A stretch of DNA of 62,040 nucleotides from an uncultured Anaerococcus sp. (GTDB lineage: Bacteria > Bacillota > Clostridia > Tissierellales > Peptoniphilaceae): NCBI RefSeq assembly GCF_947253225.1, contig NZ_CAMXYR010000003.1, forward strand, positions 1 through 62,040, read 5' to 3'. The stretch's first letter is position 1, and every line of letters starts with the position of its first letter. The notes beneath the pieces were generated by a model. The model searched no databases. It saw nothing but the letters and a program-made list of their open reading frames with translations, and was not told where the DNA came from. The position numbers and the translations under genes were made by a program. Positions 15,634 through 24,089 of the stretch are shown here, in pieces.

Positions 15634-17199
15634 ATGAAGAAATTTTTGAACTTAATGCTTGCGATTGTCTTGTTATTTACACCTTTGACGAGGGCAAAGG
15701 CAAGTGAGGATGACACTTTTAGGATAGGGATGGAAGTAAACTACGCACCATACAACTTCTCCCAAGTAGATGATAGCAATGGAGCCTACCCTGTAAAGAA
15801 CTCTTCTGGAGAATATGCTAATGGCTATGACGTGCAATTTGCCAAAAAAATTGCTGATGGGCTTGGCAAAAAACTAGAGATTTATAAGATTGAGTGGGAC
15901 GGACTTATTCCTGCCCTAACTAGTGGCAAGATTGATGCTATTATAGCTGGTATGAGTCCAACAGAGGAGAGGTTAAGGCAAATAGATTTTTCTAAGCCTT
16001 ACTACCACGCTAAGATGGTTATGGTTACCCAAAAGGATTCAAAGTATGCTAGCGCTAAGTCAATTAACGACTTTGAGGGGGCAAAAATCACTGCCCAACT
16101 TGGTACTTTCCATGTGGATATGATTGATCAGATGAAGGGTGTCAACAAGCAAGAACCTATGGATTCTTTCCCAACTATGATAGCTGCTGCTAATGCAGGA
16201 ACTATTGATGGATATGTTTCTGAGGAAGCTGGGGCTCAATCAGCTATTGCTTCTAATCCAAAGCTTACATATGTAAAGTTTGATGAGGGAAAGGGCTTTA
16301 AGACTAACGAATCTGATACAACTGTTGGTGTTGGTATTGCTAAGAATTCTCCTCTAACTGCCCAAATCAACCAAATCCTCGATGGGATGGATATTGAGAA
16401 GGAACAAGAAGAGATTATGGGAGCTATGACTAAACTTACAGCCGATGAGGAGAAAAGCGAGGGTTTCTTCGATGAAGTTAAGTCCATTTGGTCAACTTAC
16501 TCAGCTCTTTTCCTAAGAGGTGTTGTTAATACCCTAGTCATAGCTGTAGTTTCAACTATCCTTGGATTTTTGATAGGTCTTGTTGTTGCAGTTATCAGAA
16601 GAAGTGAGGTTAAAAAGAGCGATAACGCACTATCCTACTACTTCCATAAGCTAGTTAACTGGATTCTTGCAGCCTATGTAGAAATCTTTAGGGGAACTCC
16701 AATGATGGTTCAATCCGTAATAATTTTCTATGGCTTGAAGCAATATTTTGATATAGACTTATCGACAATGTTTGCGGCAATTCTCATTGTATCTATCAAT
16801 ACAGGAGCCTACCTATCAGAGGTTGTTCGTGGGGGTATTAATTCGATTGACAAGGGACAGTTTGAAGCTTGCAAGGCAATTGGTATGACCGAGTCTCAGG
16901 CTATGGTTCATGTTGTTCTTCCTCAAACTATTCTTACCATCCTCCCATCTCTTGGTAACGAGTTTGTAATCAACATCAAGGATACATCTGTTCTTAACGT
17001 AATTTCTGTAACAGAGCTATTCTTCATGTCTAAGTCAGTTGCAGGATCAACCTACCAATATTTCCCAACTTACCTAATAACAGCAGTAATATACTTTGTC
17101 CTAACCTTTACTATCACAAGAATCCTCTTGGTTCTTGAAAGAAAGTTTAATGATAAGGACTTTATAATGGAATCATCAACAGGAGCGAGAAATGTCTGA
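15634..17199 (+). CDS. Amino acid ABC transporter, fused binding protein and permease (lysine-type)
   Basis: This 521-residue protein joins a solute-binding domain to a permease. After a signal peptide (residues 1-~25) comes a type-3 amino acid binding domain (FRIGMEVNYAPYNF, GYDVQFAKKIADGL, DAIIAGMSPTEERL), then a permease domain from about residue 290 with the ATPase-contact loop EACKAIGMTESQAMVHVVLPQ. ATG 15634 has AAAGGA 7 bases upstream; the in-frame TTG at 15616 does not. The fold alone suggests polar or basic amino acids. The AAA specifier of the leader points to lysine. The ATPase gene overlaps its end by 8 bases. Confidence 0.92.
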   Translation: MKKFLNLMLAIVLLFTPLTRAKASEDDTFRIGMEVNYAPYNFSQVDDSNGAYPVKNSSGEYANGYDVQFAKKIADGLGKKLEIYKIEWDGLIPALTSGKIDAIIAGMSPTEERLRQIDFSKPYYHAKMVMVTQKDSKYASAKSINDFEGAKITAQLGTFHVDMIDQMKGVNKQEPMDSFPTMIAAANAGTIDGYVSEEAGAQSAIASNPKLTYVKFDEGKGFKTNESDTTVGVGIAKNSPLTAQINQILDGMDIEKEQEEIMGAMTKLTADEEKSEGFFDEVKSIWSTYSALFLRGVVNTLVIAVVSTILGFLIGLVVAVIRRSEVKKSDNALSYYFHKLVNWILAAYVEIFRGTPMMVQSVIIFYGLKQYFDIDLSTMFAAILIVSINTGAYLSEVVRGGINSIDKGQFEACKAIGMTESQAMVHVVLPQTILTILPSLGNEFVINIKDTSVLNVISVTELFFMSKSVAGSTYQYFPTYLITAVIYFVLTFTITRILLVLERKFNDKDFIMESSTGARNV

Positions 17200-17929
17200 G
17201 ATAATTAGAGTAAATAATTTAGAGAAAAAATTCGGGGACAACATAGTCCTAAAGGATATCAATATGGAAGTAGACGAAGGAGAAGTAGTTTCAATTATCG
17301 GTTCATCAGGATCTGGTAAGTCAACCCTCCTGCGTTGTCTAAATCTTCTTGAGAAGCCAACAAGTGGAGAAATCCTCTACAGGGGATCTAACATTCTAGA
17401 TCACAAGTTTGACCAAAGGAAGTTTCGTTCTAGGGTGGGCATGGTTTTCCAAAACTTCAACCTTTTCAATAACAAGACAGTCCTAGAAAATTGTATGCTA
17501 GGTCAGCTTAAAGTTTTAGGCAAAAGCCACGCAGAAGCCGAAGAAACTTCAAGAAAGTTCCTAGAGTCTGTAAATATGCAAAATTATGTCAACGCAAAAC
17601 CTAGTCAAATCTCTGGCGGACAAAAACAAAGGGTGGCAATAGCTAGAGCCCTTTGCATGAACCCTGATGTTCTACTATTCGATGAGCCAACCAGTGCCCT
17701 TGACCCAGAAACTGTAGGCGAAGTTCTTGATGTAATGACTAAGCTTGCTAGAAGTGGGATGACAATGATAGTAGTAACCCACGAGATGGACTTTGCCAGG
17801 GACGTTTCAACTAGGGTGCTCTTTATGAACAAGGGAATTATCCTAGAAGATGGCAGTCCAGAAAAAATATTCACCAACCCAGACAACGACAGAACTAAGG
17901 AATTTTTAAAGAGATTCCTAGAAGATTAG
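17192..17929 (+). CDS. Amino acid ABC transporter ATPase (GlnQ/ArtM type)
   Basis: This is a 245-residue single ABC domain. Walker A is GSSGSGKST near residue 38, then the Q-loop (VFQNFNLF), signature ISGGQKQR, Walker B VLLFDEPTSALD and H-loop VVTHEM. It starts inside the 3' end of the fused transporter gene and completes that transporter. The same T-box leader controls it, and a strong terminator follows. Confidence 0.95.
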   Translation: MSEIIRVNNLEKKFGDNIVLKDINMEVDEGEVVSIIGSSGSGKSTLLRCLNLLEKPTSGEILYRGSNILDHKFDQRKFRSRVGMVFQNFNLFNNKTVLENCMLGQLKVLGKSHAEAEETSRKFLESVNMQNYVNAKPSQISGGQKQRVAIARALCMNPDVLLFDEPTSALDPETVGEVLDVMTKLARSGMTMIVVTHEMDFARDVSTRVLFMNKGIILEDGSPEKIFTNPDNDRTKEFLKRFLED

Positions 17930-17932
17930 ATG

Positions 17933-17971
17933 AAAAAAGTAGATGAAGATTGACTCTCATCTACTTTTTTT
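17933..17971 (+). terminator. Bidirectional terminator between the amino acid and glycerol operons
   Basis: AAAAAAGTAGATGA pairs with TCATCTACTTTTTTT around a short loop. A and T runs on both sides allow it to serve the plus-strand ABC operon and the minus-strand glp operon. Confidence 0.9.
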
Positions 17972-17990
17972 GACTATTTTAGAAGGATTT

Positions 17991-18347
17991 TTATCTGTTG
18001 GCTGTGGCTACTAGTGGGATGCCTGTTTGGGCGATTGATTTTATTACAACATCGCCAACTTTGACTGGTGCTTTAATTGTGGCTTGGTTGATTTCTTTCA
18101 TAGCTTGGGCCATCTTATCTTTTGGGATGGCTTCTAGTGTTTTTACTGGAACTGAGTAGGAGCTTCCACCTTCTAGCTTGACTGTTGAGGTGATTGTCCT
18201 TACTGGGTTTGTTACTTCATTTCTAGCGTAAACTTCTCCCCTCTTGCAGGTATTGCCTGTTATTTGGGTGATTGTTCCATCATCTTCCATGGTTACTGTT
18301 ACACTACAACCTAGAGGACAATTTATACATGTTAATTCTCTTTTCAT
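17991..18347 (-). CDS. DUF1667 protein with cysteine motif
   Basis: This 118-residue protein begins with a cysteine cluster, CINCPLGC (residues 7-14), with a fourth cysteine in NTCKRGE near residue 33. The pattern matches DUF1667, which is normally found beside the two FAD enzymes of clostridial glycerol-3-phosphate oxidation. A metal or Fe-S centre is likely, which would let it pass electrons on, perhaps replacing GlpC. Its start overlaps the stop of the preceding FAD enzyme gene (ATGA). No function has been proven for the family to my knowledge. Confidence 0.85.
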   Translation of the reverse strand: MKRELTCINCPLGCSVTVTMEDDGTITQITGNTCKRGEVYARNEVTNPVRTITSTVKLEGGSSYSVPVKTLEAIPKDKMAQAMKEINQATIKAPVKVGDVVIKSIAQTGIPLVATANR

Positions 18348-19603
18348 ATTTCCTCCAATTTGATTTCTATTTCTTTAGCACCTTCGCCTAGGTCAGATTT
18401 TTTGAGGGTTAGGTTTTCCATCTCTCCTGGGGCATAGACTAGTTTTTTCTTTTTTGCTACTTCCTTACCATCTACAAACATTTTTAGGATTCTATTTTGG
18501 TAGACGTTGTTAACCCTAAATCTCACAATCGCTGTATCTGCCATGGTGTCTGGGTTGATATATTGAGGAAGGGTATAGCTGATTCCATCTCCTGCTTTTA
18601 AATAGATTGGTGCAGTTTGTGCTTCTTTGAACTTTTCTTCTATGTAGGCTGCTGCAGAGGTTGCTGCTAGTTCACTTTCTTCTGTTACATAGTCTACCAA
18701 ATCGTGAACATGGAGGACGTTGCCACAAGCAAAGACTCCTGGGATATTGGTCATTAGTCTGTCGGATACAACTGCCCCCTTGGTTTTTGGATCGATTTCA
18801 ATTCCAGCTTCCTTAGTTAGTTCGTTTTCTGGAAGTAGACCTACAGAAAGAAGGATGGTGTCGCAATCGTAGTGTTTTTCTGTACCAGCAATTACCTTCA
18901 TGTTTTTATCTACTTGAGAAAGGGTACAACCTTCAACCCTTTCCTTGCCTTCTATGCCTGAAATGGTTGTGTTAAAGTAAAGAGGAATGTTAAAATCGTC
19001 CAAGCATTGGACAATGTTTCTCTTTAGTCCTCCTGAATATGGCATGATTTCTGCCACGCATTGGACTTCCGCTCCTTCTAAGGTCATTCTTCTTGCCATA
19101 ATTAATCCTATATCTCCAGAGCCAAGGATTACAACTTTCTTGCCTGGCATATAGCCTTCAAGGTTAATCATCCTCTGAGCAGTTCCTGCTGAATAAACCC
19201 CCGCTGGACGGCTACCGGGAATGTTTAGGGCTCCCCTTGGTCTTTCCCTGCAACCCATAGCAAGGATTACTGCCTTGGGTTTTATGGTAAACATTCCATT
19301 TTCTTCATTCATCAAAGTTAAGGTCTTATCATTGGCAAAGTCCATTACTATTGTGTTTAGGAGCACATCTATATCTCTTTTTTCCACTTCGTCGGCAAAT
19401 CTTTGGGCATATTCAGGACCTGTGAGTTCTTCCTTGAACCTATGTAGGCCAAAACCGTTGTGGATACATTGGTTTAGGATGCCTCCAAGCATCTCATCTC
19501 TTTCTACAAGCAATATGTTTTTTACACCGAGGTCATAGGCCTTGGCTGCCGCAGCTAGTCCTGCAGGGCCTCCTCCTACTACTACTAAATCATAATTTTT
19601 CAT
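18344..19603 (-). CDS. FAD/NAD(P)-binding oxidoreductase, GlpB-like partner
   Basis: This 419-residue flavoprotein has a two-dinucleotide-fold layout: FAD motif VVGGGPAGLAAA at the N terminus, ATG motif VILAMGCRERPRG near residue 113, NAD motif ILGSGDIGLIMARR near residue 160 and the final FAD block GVFACGNVLHVHD near residue 290. The conserved CIHNGFGLHRF near residue 47 is typical of proteins encoded next to the DUF1667 and GlpA-like genes. It probably transfers electrons from the GlpA-like subunit to NAD or another carrier. AAGGAG precedes the start. It is located between its two partners. Confidence 0.88.
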   Translation of the reverse strand: MKNYDLVVVGGGPAGLAAAAKAYDLGVKNILLVERDEMLGGILNQCIHNGFGLHRFKEELTGPEYAQRFADEVEKRDIDVLLNTIVMDFANDKTLTLMNEENGMFTIKPKAVILAMGCRERPRGALNIPGSRPAGVYSAGTAQRMINLEGYMPGKKVVILGSGDIGLIMARRMTLEGAEVQCVAEIMPYSGGLKRNIVQCLDDFNIPLYFNTTISGIEGKERVEGCTLSQVDKNMKVIAGTEKHYDCDTILLSVGLLPENELTKEAGIEIDPKTKGAVVSDRLMTNIPGVFACGNVLHVHDLVDYVTEESELAATSAAAYIEEKFKEAQTAPIYLKAGDGISYTLPQYINPDTMADTAIVRFRVNNVYQNRILKMFVDGKEVAKKKKLVYAPGEMENLTLKKSDLGEGAKEIEIKLEEI

Positions 19604-19614
19604 CCCTTAGCTCC

Positions 19615-21036
19615 TTACTTTACATGTCCCTTTATATAATATGAGTTTTTGCTATTTTTAACTATATCATCGTAGTTTTCGCCAAGCTCTCTGGCAAGAA
19701 TCTCCATAACTCTTGGCAAACAGAAGCCCCCTTGGCATCTACCAGCTGTTGCCCTTACCCTTCTTTTGACGCCATCAACAGTTCTTGCACCCAATGGGCG
19801 ATTGATGGCTGCAACTATTTCTCCTTCTGTTACCTTCTCGCACCTACAAATTATTTTTCCATAGCTCTTGTCTTTTTTGATTAGATCATCATGCTCTTCA
19901 ATGCTTAATTCGCTTGTCTTTGGGATTGGCTTTCTGTCGTAGGTGAAGTCCTTATTTTCAGGAAGCTTTAGCTTATCACTTACAAGCTTTGCCATATATT
20001 CGCCGATAGCTGGAGCTGAAGTAAGCCCTGGAGATTCGATTCCTATACAGTCAAAAAATCCATCAAGACTTTCTTTAAGGATAAAATCTCCTCCTTTTTC
20101 GTGAGCTCTGTTTCCTGAAAATGATGTGATTACCATTCTTACAGGAACATTTACAACTGTGTCGTTGGATTTTTCTATAACTTCTTCAAGGTGTTCTCTA
20201 GTTGTCCTAAAATCTCCCTTATCATCTACAAAGTCAGATGTAGGACCCACCAAGGTGTTGTCATCAATGGTTGGAGAAACAAGGATGCCCTTACCCTTAT
20301 CTGAAGGAAGGTTGAACATAACGTGGTTTACAAAACCCTTGGTGTCCTTATCAAGAAGGAGGTATTCCCCACGTCTAGCTCTGATTTCAAACTTCTCATC
20401 GCTAACCTTATTATGAATTTCATCAGAATAAAGACCTGCCGCATTTATAACTGTCTTGGTTTCATATGTAGATTTTTCTGTAACAACTTCCCAATATCCA
20501 TCTTTTGAGTTAGTTTCGATCACCTTTTCATTAAATTTATAGTCGCATCCATTGATATTTGAAACCTCAGCAAAGGCAATATTCATCAAAAATGGATCAA
20601 CAATTCCAGCTTCCTTGCAATAGAGGGCATAGCAAACATCTTCGGACACATTTGGCTCCATCTTTCTCACCTCATCGCCATTAAGGATTTCCATCCCTCC
20701 TACACCATTTTCAATCCCTTGGTCATAAAGCTCTTTTAATTTTGGGTAGTCCTTCTCATCGTGGCAGAGGACAAAAGTTCCGATTTGCTTGTAAGGAAAG
20801 GATAATTTCTTAGCCTCATCAGCCATCATATGGTTGCCTCTGACATTCATTTTTGCCTTCATTGTACCAGGATGGGCGTCATAGCCCCCGTGGCAGATAC
20901 CGGAGTTAGCCTTGGATGTTTCAGTACAAACATCTTCATTTTTTTCTATTAGCAGGAATTTTCCTTCTTTCTTGGATAATTGGTAGGCAATGGATGTTCC
21001 TGTAACTCCTCCGCCTATAATTATAGCATCATACAT
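19615..21036 (-). CDS. glpA: Glycerol-3-phosphate dehydrogenase, GlpA-like with BFD-type Fe-S domain
   Basis: This 473-residue enzyme has an N-terminal DAO-type FAD domain (IIIGGGVTGTSIAYQL, SGICHGGYDA, FSGNRAHEKGG, IGIESPGLTSAP). A C-terminal BFD-like [2Fe-2S] domain carries CRCEKVTEGE and GRCQGGFC, giving a CxC plus CxxxxC set. It likely oxidises G3P to dihydroxyacetone phosphate. ATG 21036 is chosen because GGAGG lies just upstream within an earlier in-frame ATG stretch. The gene has its own promoter and an attenuator hairpin between promoter and start. An L-2-hydroxyglutarate-type oxidase is the alternative, less likely beside glpK. Confidence 0.85.
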   Translation of the reverse strand: MYDAIIIGGGVTGTSIAYQLSKKEGKFLLIEKNEDVCTETSKANSGICHGGYDAHPGTMKAKMNVRGNHMMADEAKKLSFPYKQIGTFVLCHDEKDYPKLKELYDQGIENGVGGMEILNGDEVRKMEPNVSEDVCYALYCKEAGIVDPFLMNIAFAEVSNINGCDYKFNEKVIETNSKDGYWEVVTEKSTYETKTVINAAGLYSDEIHNKVSDEKFEIRARRGEYLLLDKDTKGFVNHVMFNLPSDKGKGILVSPTIDDNTLVGPTSDFVDDKGDFRTTREHLEEVIEKSNDTVVNVPVRMVITSFSGNRAHEKGGDFILKESLDGFFDCIGIESPGLTSAPAIGEYMAKLVSDKLKLPENKDFTYDRKPIPKTSELSIEEHDDLIKKDKSYGKIICRCEKVTEGEIVAAINRPLGARTVDGVKRRVRATAGRCQGGFCLPRVMEILARELGENYDDIVKNSKNSYYIKGHVK

Positions 21037-21064
21037 ATCTTCCTCCATAAATTTTCGGATAGAA

Positions 21065-21157
21065 AAAAGCAAGCCAAAGTAGGGTCATACTTTAGCTCGC
21101 TTCCTCTAATCATTATTCTCTTGTTATTATATTATCACAAATTTTATCTTTTGTAAA
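21065..21157 (-). promoter_or_regulatory. Promoter and attenuated leader of the glpA-like operon
   Basis: On the minus strand TTTACA (21152-21157) and TAATAT (21129-21134) are 17 bases apart. Six bases after the -10 comes AAGAGAATA (21122-21114), then TTAGAGGAAGCGAGC and a hairpin (21068-21102) ending in TTTTTT. The terminator lies 27 bases before the glpA-like start. The AAGAGAATA start and GCGAGC stem base are identical in the glpP leader. Confidence 0.65.
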
Positions 21158-22663
21158 TTATTCTTCGTAAGTTTTTGCCCAGCTAAAGGATCTGTCGACT
21201 GCTCTTTGCCAGTTCCTATCTTTCTTATCTCTTTCATCTCGACTAATTGATGGGTTAAATTCTCTATCAACTTGTCTATAGGCTCTGATTTCATCAAGGT
21301 CCTTGTAATATCCTACCGCAAGACCAGCAAGATAAGACGCTCCGAGGGCAGTTGTTTCCAAAGTTTTTGGTCTTTCTACCTTGGTTTGAATCATATCAGC
21401 TTGGAATTGCATCAAGAAATTGTTGGCACTTGCTCCACCATCAACCTTCAATTCGTGGAGATTTCTTCCACTATCCCTAGACATGGATTGGAGAACATCG
21501 TTGGTTAGGTAGGCAAGGGATTCGAGGGTTGCTCTTACTATATGGTATTTGTTAGTTCCCCTTGTAAGTCCAACTATAGACCCTCTGGCATAAGCATCCC
21601 AGTAAGGTGCCCCAAGACCAGTAAAGGCTGGAACAACATAGCAACCATTAGTATCGTCCACCTTGCAAGCCATATACTCTGTATCATCGGCAGCATCGAC
21701 AATCCTAAGTTGGTCTCTAAGCCATTGGATAGCAGAACCTGCAACAAAGATTGACCCCTCAAGGGCATATGTAACCTTGCCATCCCCAAGTCCCCAAGCG
21801 ATTGTAGTAACCAGACCATTTTCTGATTTTACAGCACTTTCTCCTGTATTCATTAGGAGGAAGGCACCTGTCCCATAAGTATTTTTGGCATCCCCCTCAT
21901 CAAAACAAGTTTGACCGAAAAGAGCTGCTTGTTGGTCTCCTGCTATACCTGCTATTGGAATTTCACCATCGAAGTAACCTGCAAAGGTATTTCCATAAAC
22001 GTGAGAAGATGGTTTTACATCTGCTAACATGCACTTTGGAATATTTAAGATTTCGCATAGTTCATCATCCCATTCTAGGGTGTGAATATTAAAAATCATA
22101 GTTCTTGAAGCATTTGAATAATCTGTTACATGAACCTTGCCACGAGTGAGATTATAAATTAGCCATGTATCGACAGTTCCAAAAAGCAGTTCGCCATTTT
22201 CCGCCCTTTGTTGACCATTTTCAATATGATCTAGAATCCATCTAATCTTAGTTGCTGAAAAATATGGGTCTACAACAAGCCCCGTCTTATCTTGGATAGT
22301 TTTTCTGTAACCATCTGCCACAAGTTTATCCGCCATATCAGCTGTACGACGACATTGCCAAACGATTGCGTTATAAACTGGCTTACCAGTCTCCTTTTCC
22401 CAAACTATAGTTGTCTCTCTTTGGTTGGTAATACCAATAGCCTCTATTTCACTAGCATCTATACCGAGTTTTGCAATAGCTTCTGTGCAAACTCCAAGTT
22501 GAGTTGACCAAATTTCTGTAGCATCATGTTCCACCCAACCTGGATGTGGGAAGAATTGGGTAAATTCTTTTTGGGCCACAGACATGATTTCACCTTTTTT
22601 GTTAAAAATGATTGCTCTATTACTTGTTGTTCCAGCATCTAGTGCCATGATATATTTTCCCAT
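21158..22663 (-). CDS. glpK: Glycerol kinase
   Basis: This 501-residue enzyme phosphorylates glycerol to G3P. FGGY-family features are clear: DAGTTSNRAIIF at the N terminus, TNQRETTIVW near residue 82, GIAGDQQAALFGQ near residue 245, GAFLLMNTG near residue 268, and the C-terminal DGGASANNFLMQFQADM signature. ATG 22663 has AAAGGAGAT upstream and starts 11 bases after glpP, so glpP and glpK are co-transcribed and probably under GlpP control. No glycerol facilitator gene is present in the window. Confidence 0.97.
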   Translation of the reverse strand: MGKYIMALDAGTTSNRAIIFNKKGEIMSVAQKEFTQFFPHPGWVEHDATEIWSTQLGVCTEAIAKLGIDASEIEAIGITNQRETTIVWEKETGKPVYNAIVWQCRRTADMADKLVADGYRKTIQDKTGLVVDPYFSATKIRWILDHIENGQQRAENGELLFGTVDTWLIYNLTRGKVHVTDYSNASRTMIFNIHTLEWDDELCEILNIPKCMLADVKPSSHVYGNTFAGYFDGEIPIAGIAGDQQAALFGQTCFDEGDAKNTYGTGAFLLMNTGESAVKSENGLVTTIAWGLGDGKVTYALEGSIFVAGSAIQWLRDQLRIVDAADDTEYMACKVDDTNGCYVVPAFTGLGAPYWDAYARGSIVGLTRGTNKYHIVRATLESLAYLTNDVLQSMSRDSGRNLHELKVDGGASANNFLMQFQADMIQTKVERPKTLETTALGASYLAGLAVGYYKDLDEIRAYRQVDREFNPSISRDERDKKDRNWQRAVDRSFSWAKTYEE

Positions 22664-22674
22664 AATATCTCCTT

Positions 22675-23244
22675 TTACATTTTCCAAACATCTGTGTTAG
22701 AAGATGATATAGCAATAGCGTTAGCCTTTAGAGCCTCCACCACATCGGATTTCTCCTTGATAAGTCCTCCCGCAACAATAGGAATCCTAGTTCTTTTCGA
22801 TAAATCAGCCAATACCCTTGGCATAATTCCTGGAAGAATTTCAATAAGGTCGCAATTAGCTTTTTTGACAGTTTCTTTGACATTCTCATAAGATAGAGAA
22901 TCCAAAACAAAAAATCTTAGGATGGCAAAAAGTCCTATCTGCCTAGCATAGCTGGCATTTTGGGGCCTTGTCGTAATAATTCCATCAGCCTTAGTGTAAT
23001 TTTTAATAAAAGATGCAGACAAAGGGGAGCTTGACAAGCCTTCTATTAAATCCTCATGAACCATAACTATTTTCCCCTTACTTTTAAGTTTATTTACTAT
23101 GTGGGGGATGCTTTCTACAGTCCCAAAAAGCACGAAAACTATTTTGTTTTCACTATCCAAAGAGTCTCTTAAATCTTTGTTGTTCTTAGTAGCCATGATT
23201 ATGGGATTTTCATACATAGCCTCGAAAATCTCTTCCTTTGTCAT
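22675..23244 (-). CDS. glpP: Glycerol uptake operon antiterminator GlpP
   Basis: This is a 189-residue protein of the GlpP family, which binds glycerol-3-phosphate and relieves leader termination of glp genes in Bacillus. Recognisable segments are ENPIIMATKNNKDL, VFVLFGTVESIPHIV, VMVHEDLIEGLSS, DGIITTRPQNASYARQ, EILPGIMPRVLADL and PIVAGGLIKEK. ATG 23244 has GGAGGT upstream; the longer frame runs through the leader hairpin. It heads the glpP-glpK operon, whose own leader has a terminator, so autoregulation is likely. Confidence 0.93.
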   Translation of the reverse strand: MTKEEIFEAMYENPIIMATKNNKDLRDSLDSENKIVFVLFGTVESIPHIVNKLKSKGKIVMVHEDLIEGLSSSPLSASFIKNYTKADGIITTRPQNASYARQIGLFAILRFFVLDSLSYENVKETVKKANCDLIEILPGIMPRVLADLSKRTRIPIVAGGLIKEKSDVVEALKANAIAISSSNTDVWKM

Positions 23245-23263
23245 ACAACCTCCAAAATACAGA

Positions 23264-23346
23264 AAGCGAGCATGTATATATCTACGCTCGCCTTCTCTTT
23301 TATATTCTCTTACAAGTAGTTTACCATAAAAAATAAATGCTTGCAA
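23264..23346 (-). promoter_or_regulatory. Promoter and attenuated leader of glpP-glpK
   Basis: On the minus strand TTGCAA (23341-23346) and TAAACT (23318-23323) are 17 bases apart. Six bases later comes AAGAGAATA (23311-23303), then AAAAGAGAAG and the hairpin GCGAGC...GCTCGC (23266-23291) followed by TTTCTGTATTTT. The hairpin lies between promoter and glpP. Confidence 0.65.
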
Positions 23347-23430
23347 TCATTTTCATATTTTTCTTTAATTATAAATAAAACTGGTATTTACTTAGTCAAG
23401 CCAAGGCTTTTCCTAGGAAAAGGATAGGAG

Positions 23431-24039
23431 TTACTTGAAGTTTTCATCGTCCTTCTTGCCCTCGCTGATACCTTCTGAGGAAAGCACTTGTGGAATAGTC
23501 TTTAGGATAATCTTTAGGTCATTTAGGAAACTAACTTTACTAGCATACTCGCCGTCAGTTTCTGCCTTCTTCCTAGGTGGGAGATTGTCCCTACCAGATA
23601 TTTGACTAAGACCTGTAATTCCTGGCTTTACACGAAGAGCGTCAAAGTCTTTTCTTAGTTTTATAAGCTCTTCTTCCTTGAGAATTACAGGCCTTGGTCC
23701 TACAAGGCTCATATCCCCTTTGACAATATTTATTAGTTGGGGAAGTTCATCAATGGAAGTCTTTCTTATGAATGCTCCAACCTTGGTGATGTAGCTTGTA
23801 GCATTATCAAGCTCCCAAGTAGCTTGGTCTTTGGGCGCTTCCATCTTCATCGACCTAAACTTATAGCACAAGAAAGGAATCCCATCCTTACCCGATCTTT
23901 CTTGGATGAAAAAAATCTTGCCCTTGGGATCTTCAATTTTTATTGCCAAAGCTGTTAATAAGAATATCGGAGATAGTAAAATTAGGGCAAGTCCTGCCAA
24001 AAGTCTATCTATAATATTTTTAACATACTTTTCATACAT
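23431..24039 (-). CDS. Sugar transferase (undecaprenyl-phosphate phosphosugar transferase)
   Basis: This is a 202-residue protein of the bacterial sugar transferase family that moves a sugar-1-phosphate onto undecaprenyl phosphate. It has one N-terminal membrane segment (residues ~14-33) and the catalytic features FIQERSGKDGIPFLCYKFRSM, RKTSIDELPQL, GDMSLVGPRP and KPGITGLSQISGR. This is the short form without the large N-terminal domain. It is isolated from other polysaccharide genes and lies 50 bases after rsuA. A hydrophilic tail (EGKKDDENFK) follows the last family block. Confidence 0.92.
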   Translation of the reverse strand: MYEKYVKNIIDRLLAGLALILLSPIFLLTALAIKIEDPKGKIFFIQERSGKDGIPFLCYKFRSMKMEAPKDQATWELDNATSYITKVGAFIRKTSIDELPQLINIVKGDMSLVGPRPVILKEEELIKLRKDFDALRVKPGITGLSQISGRDNLPPRKKAETDGEYASKVSFLNDLKIILKTIPQVLSSEGISEGKKDDENFK

Positions 24040-24089
24040 ATTTTACTCCGTCTATCAAACAATTTTCCTAGGAAACATCATCCTATATC

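Noticed and set aside
23407..23422. Palindrome CTTTTCCTAGGAAAAG after the sugar transferase gene as a terminator
   Set aside because: The symmetry is perfect but no U run follows on either strand, so termination is not supported.
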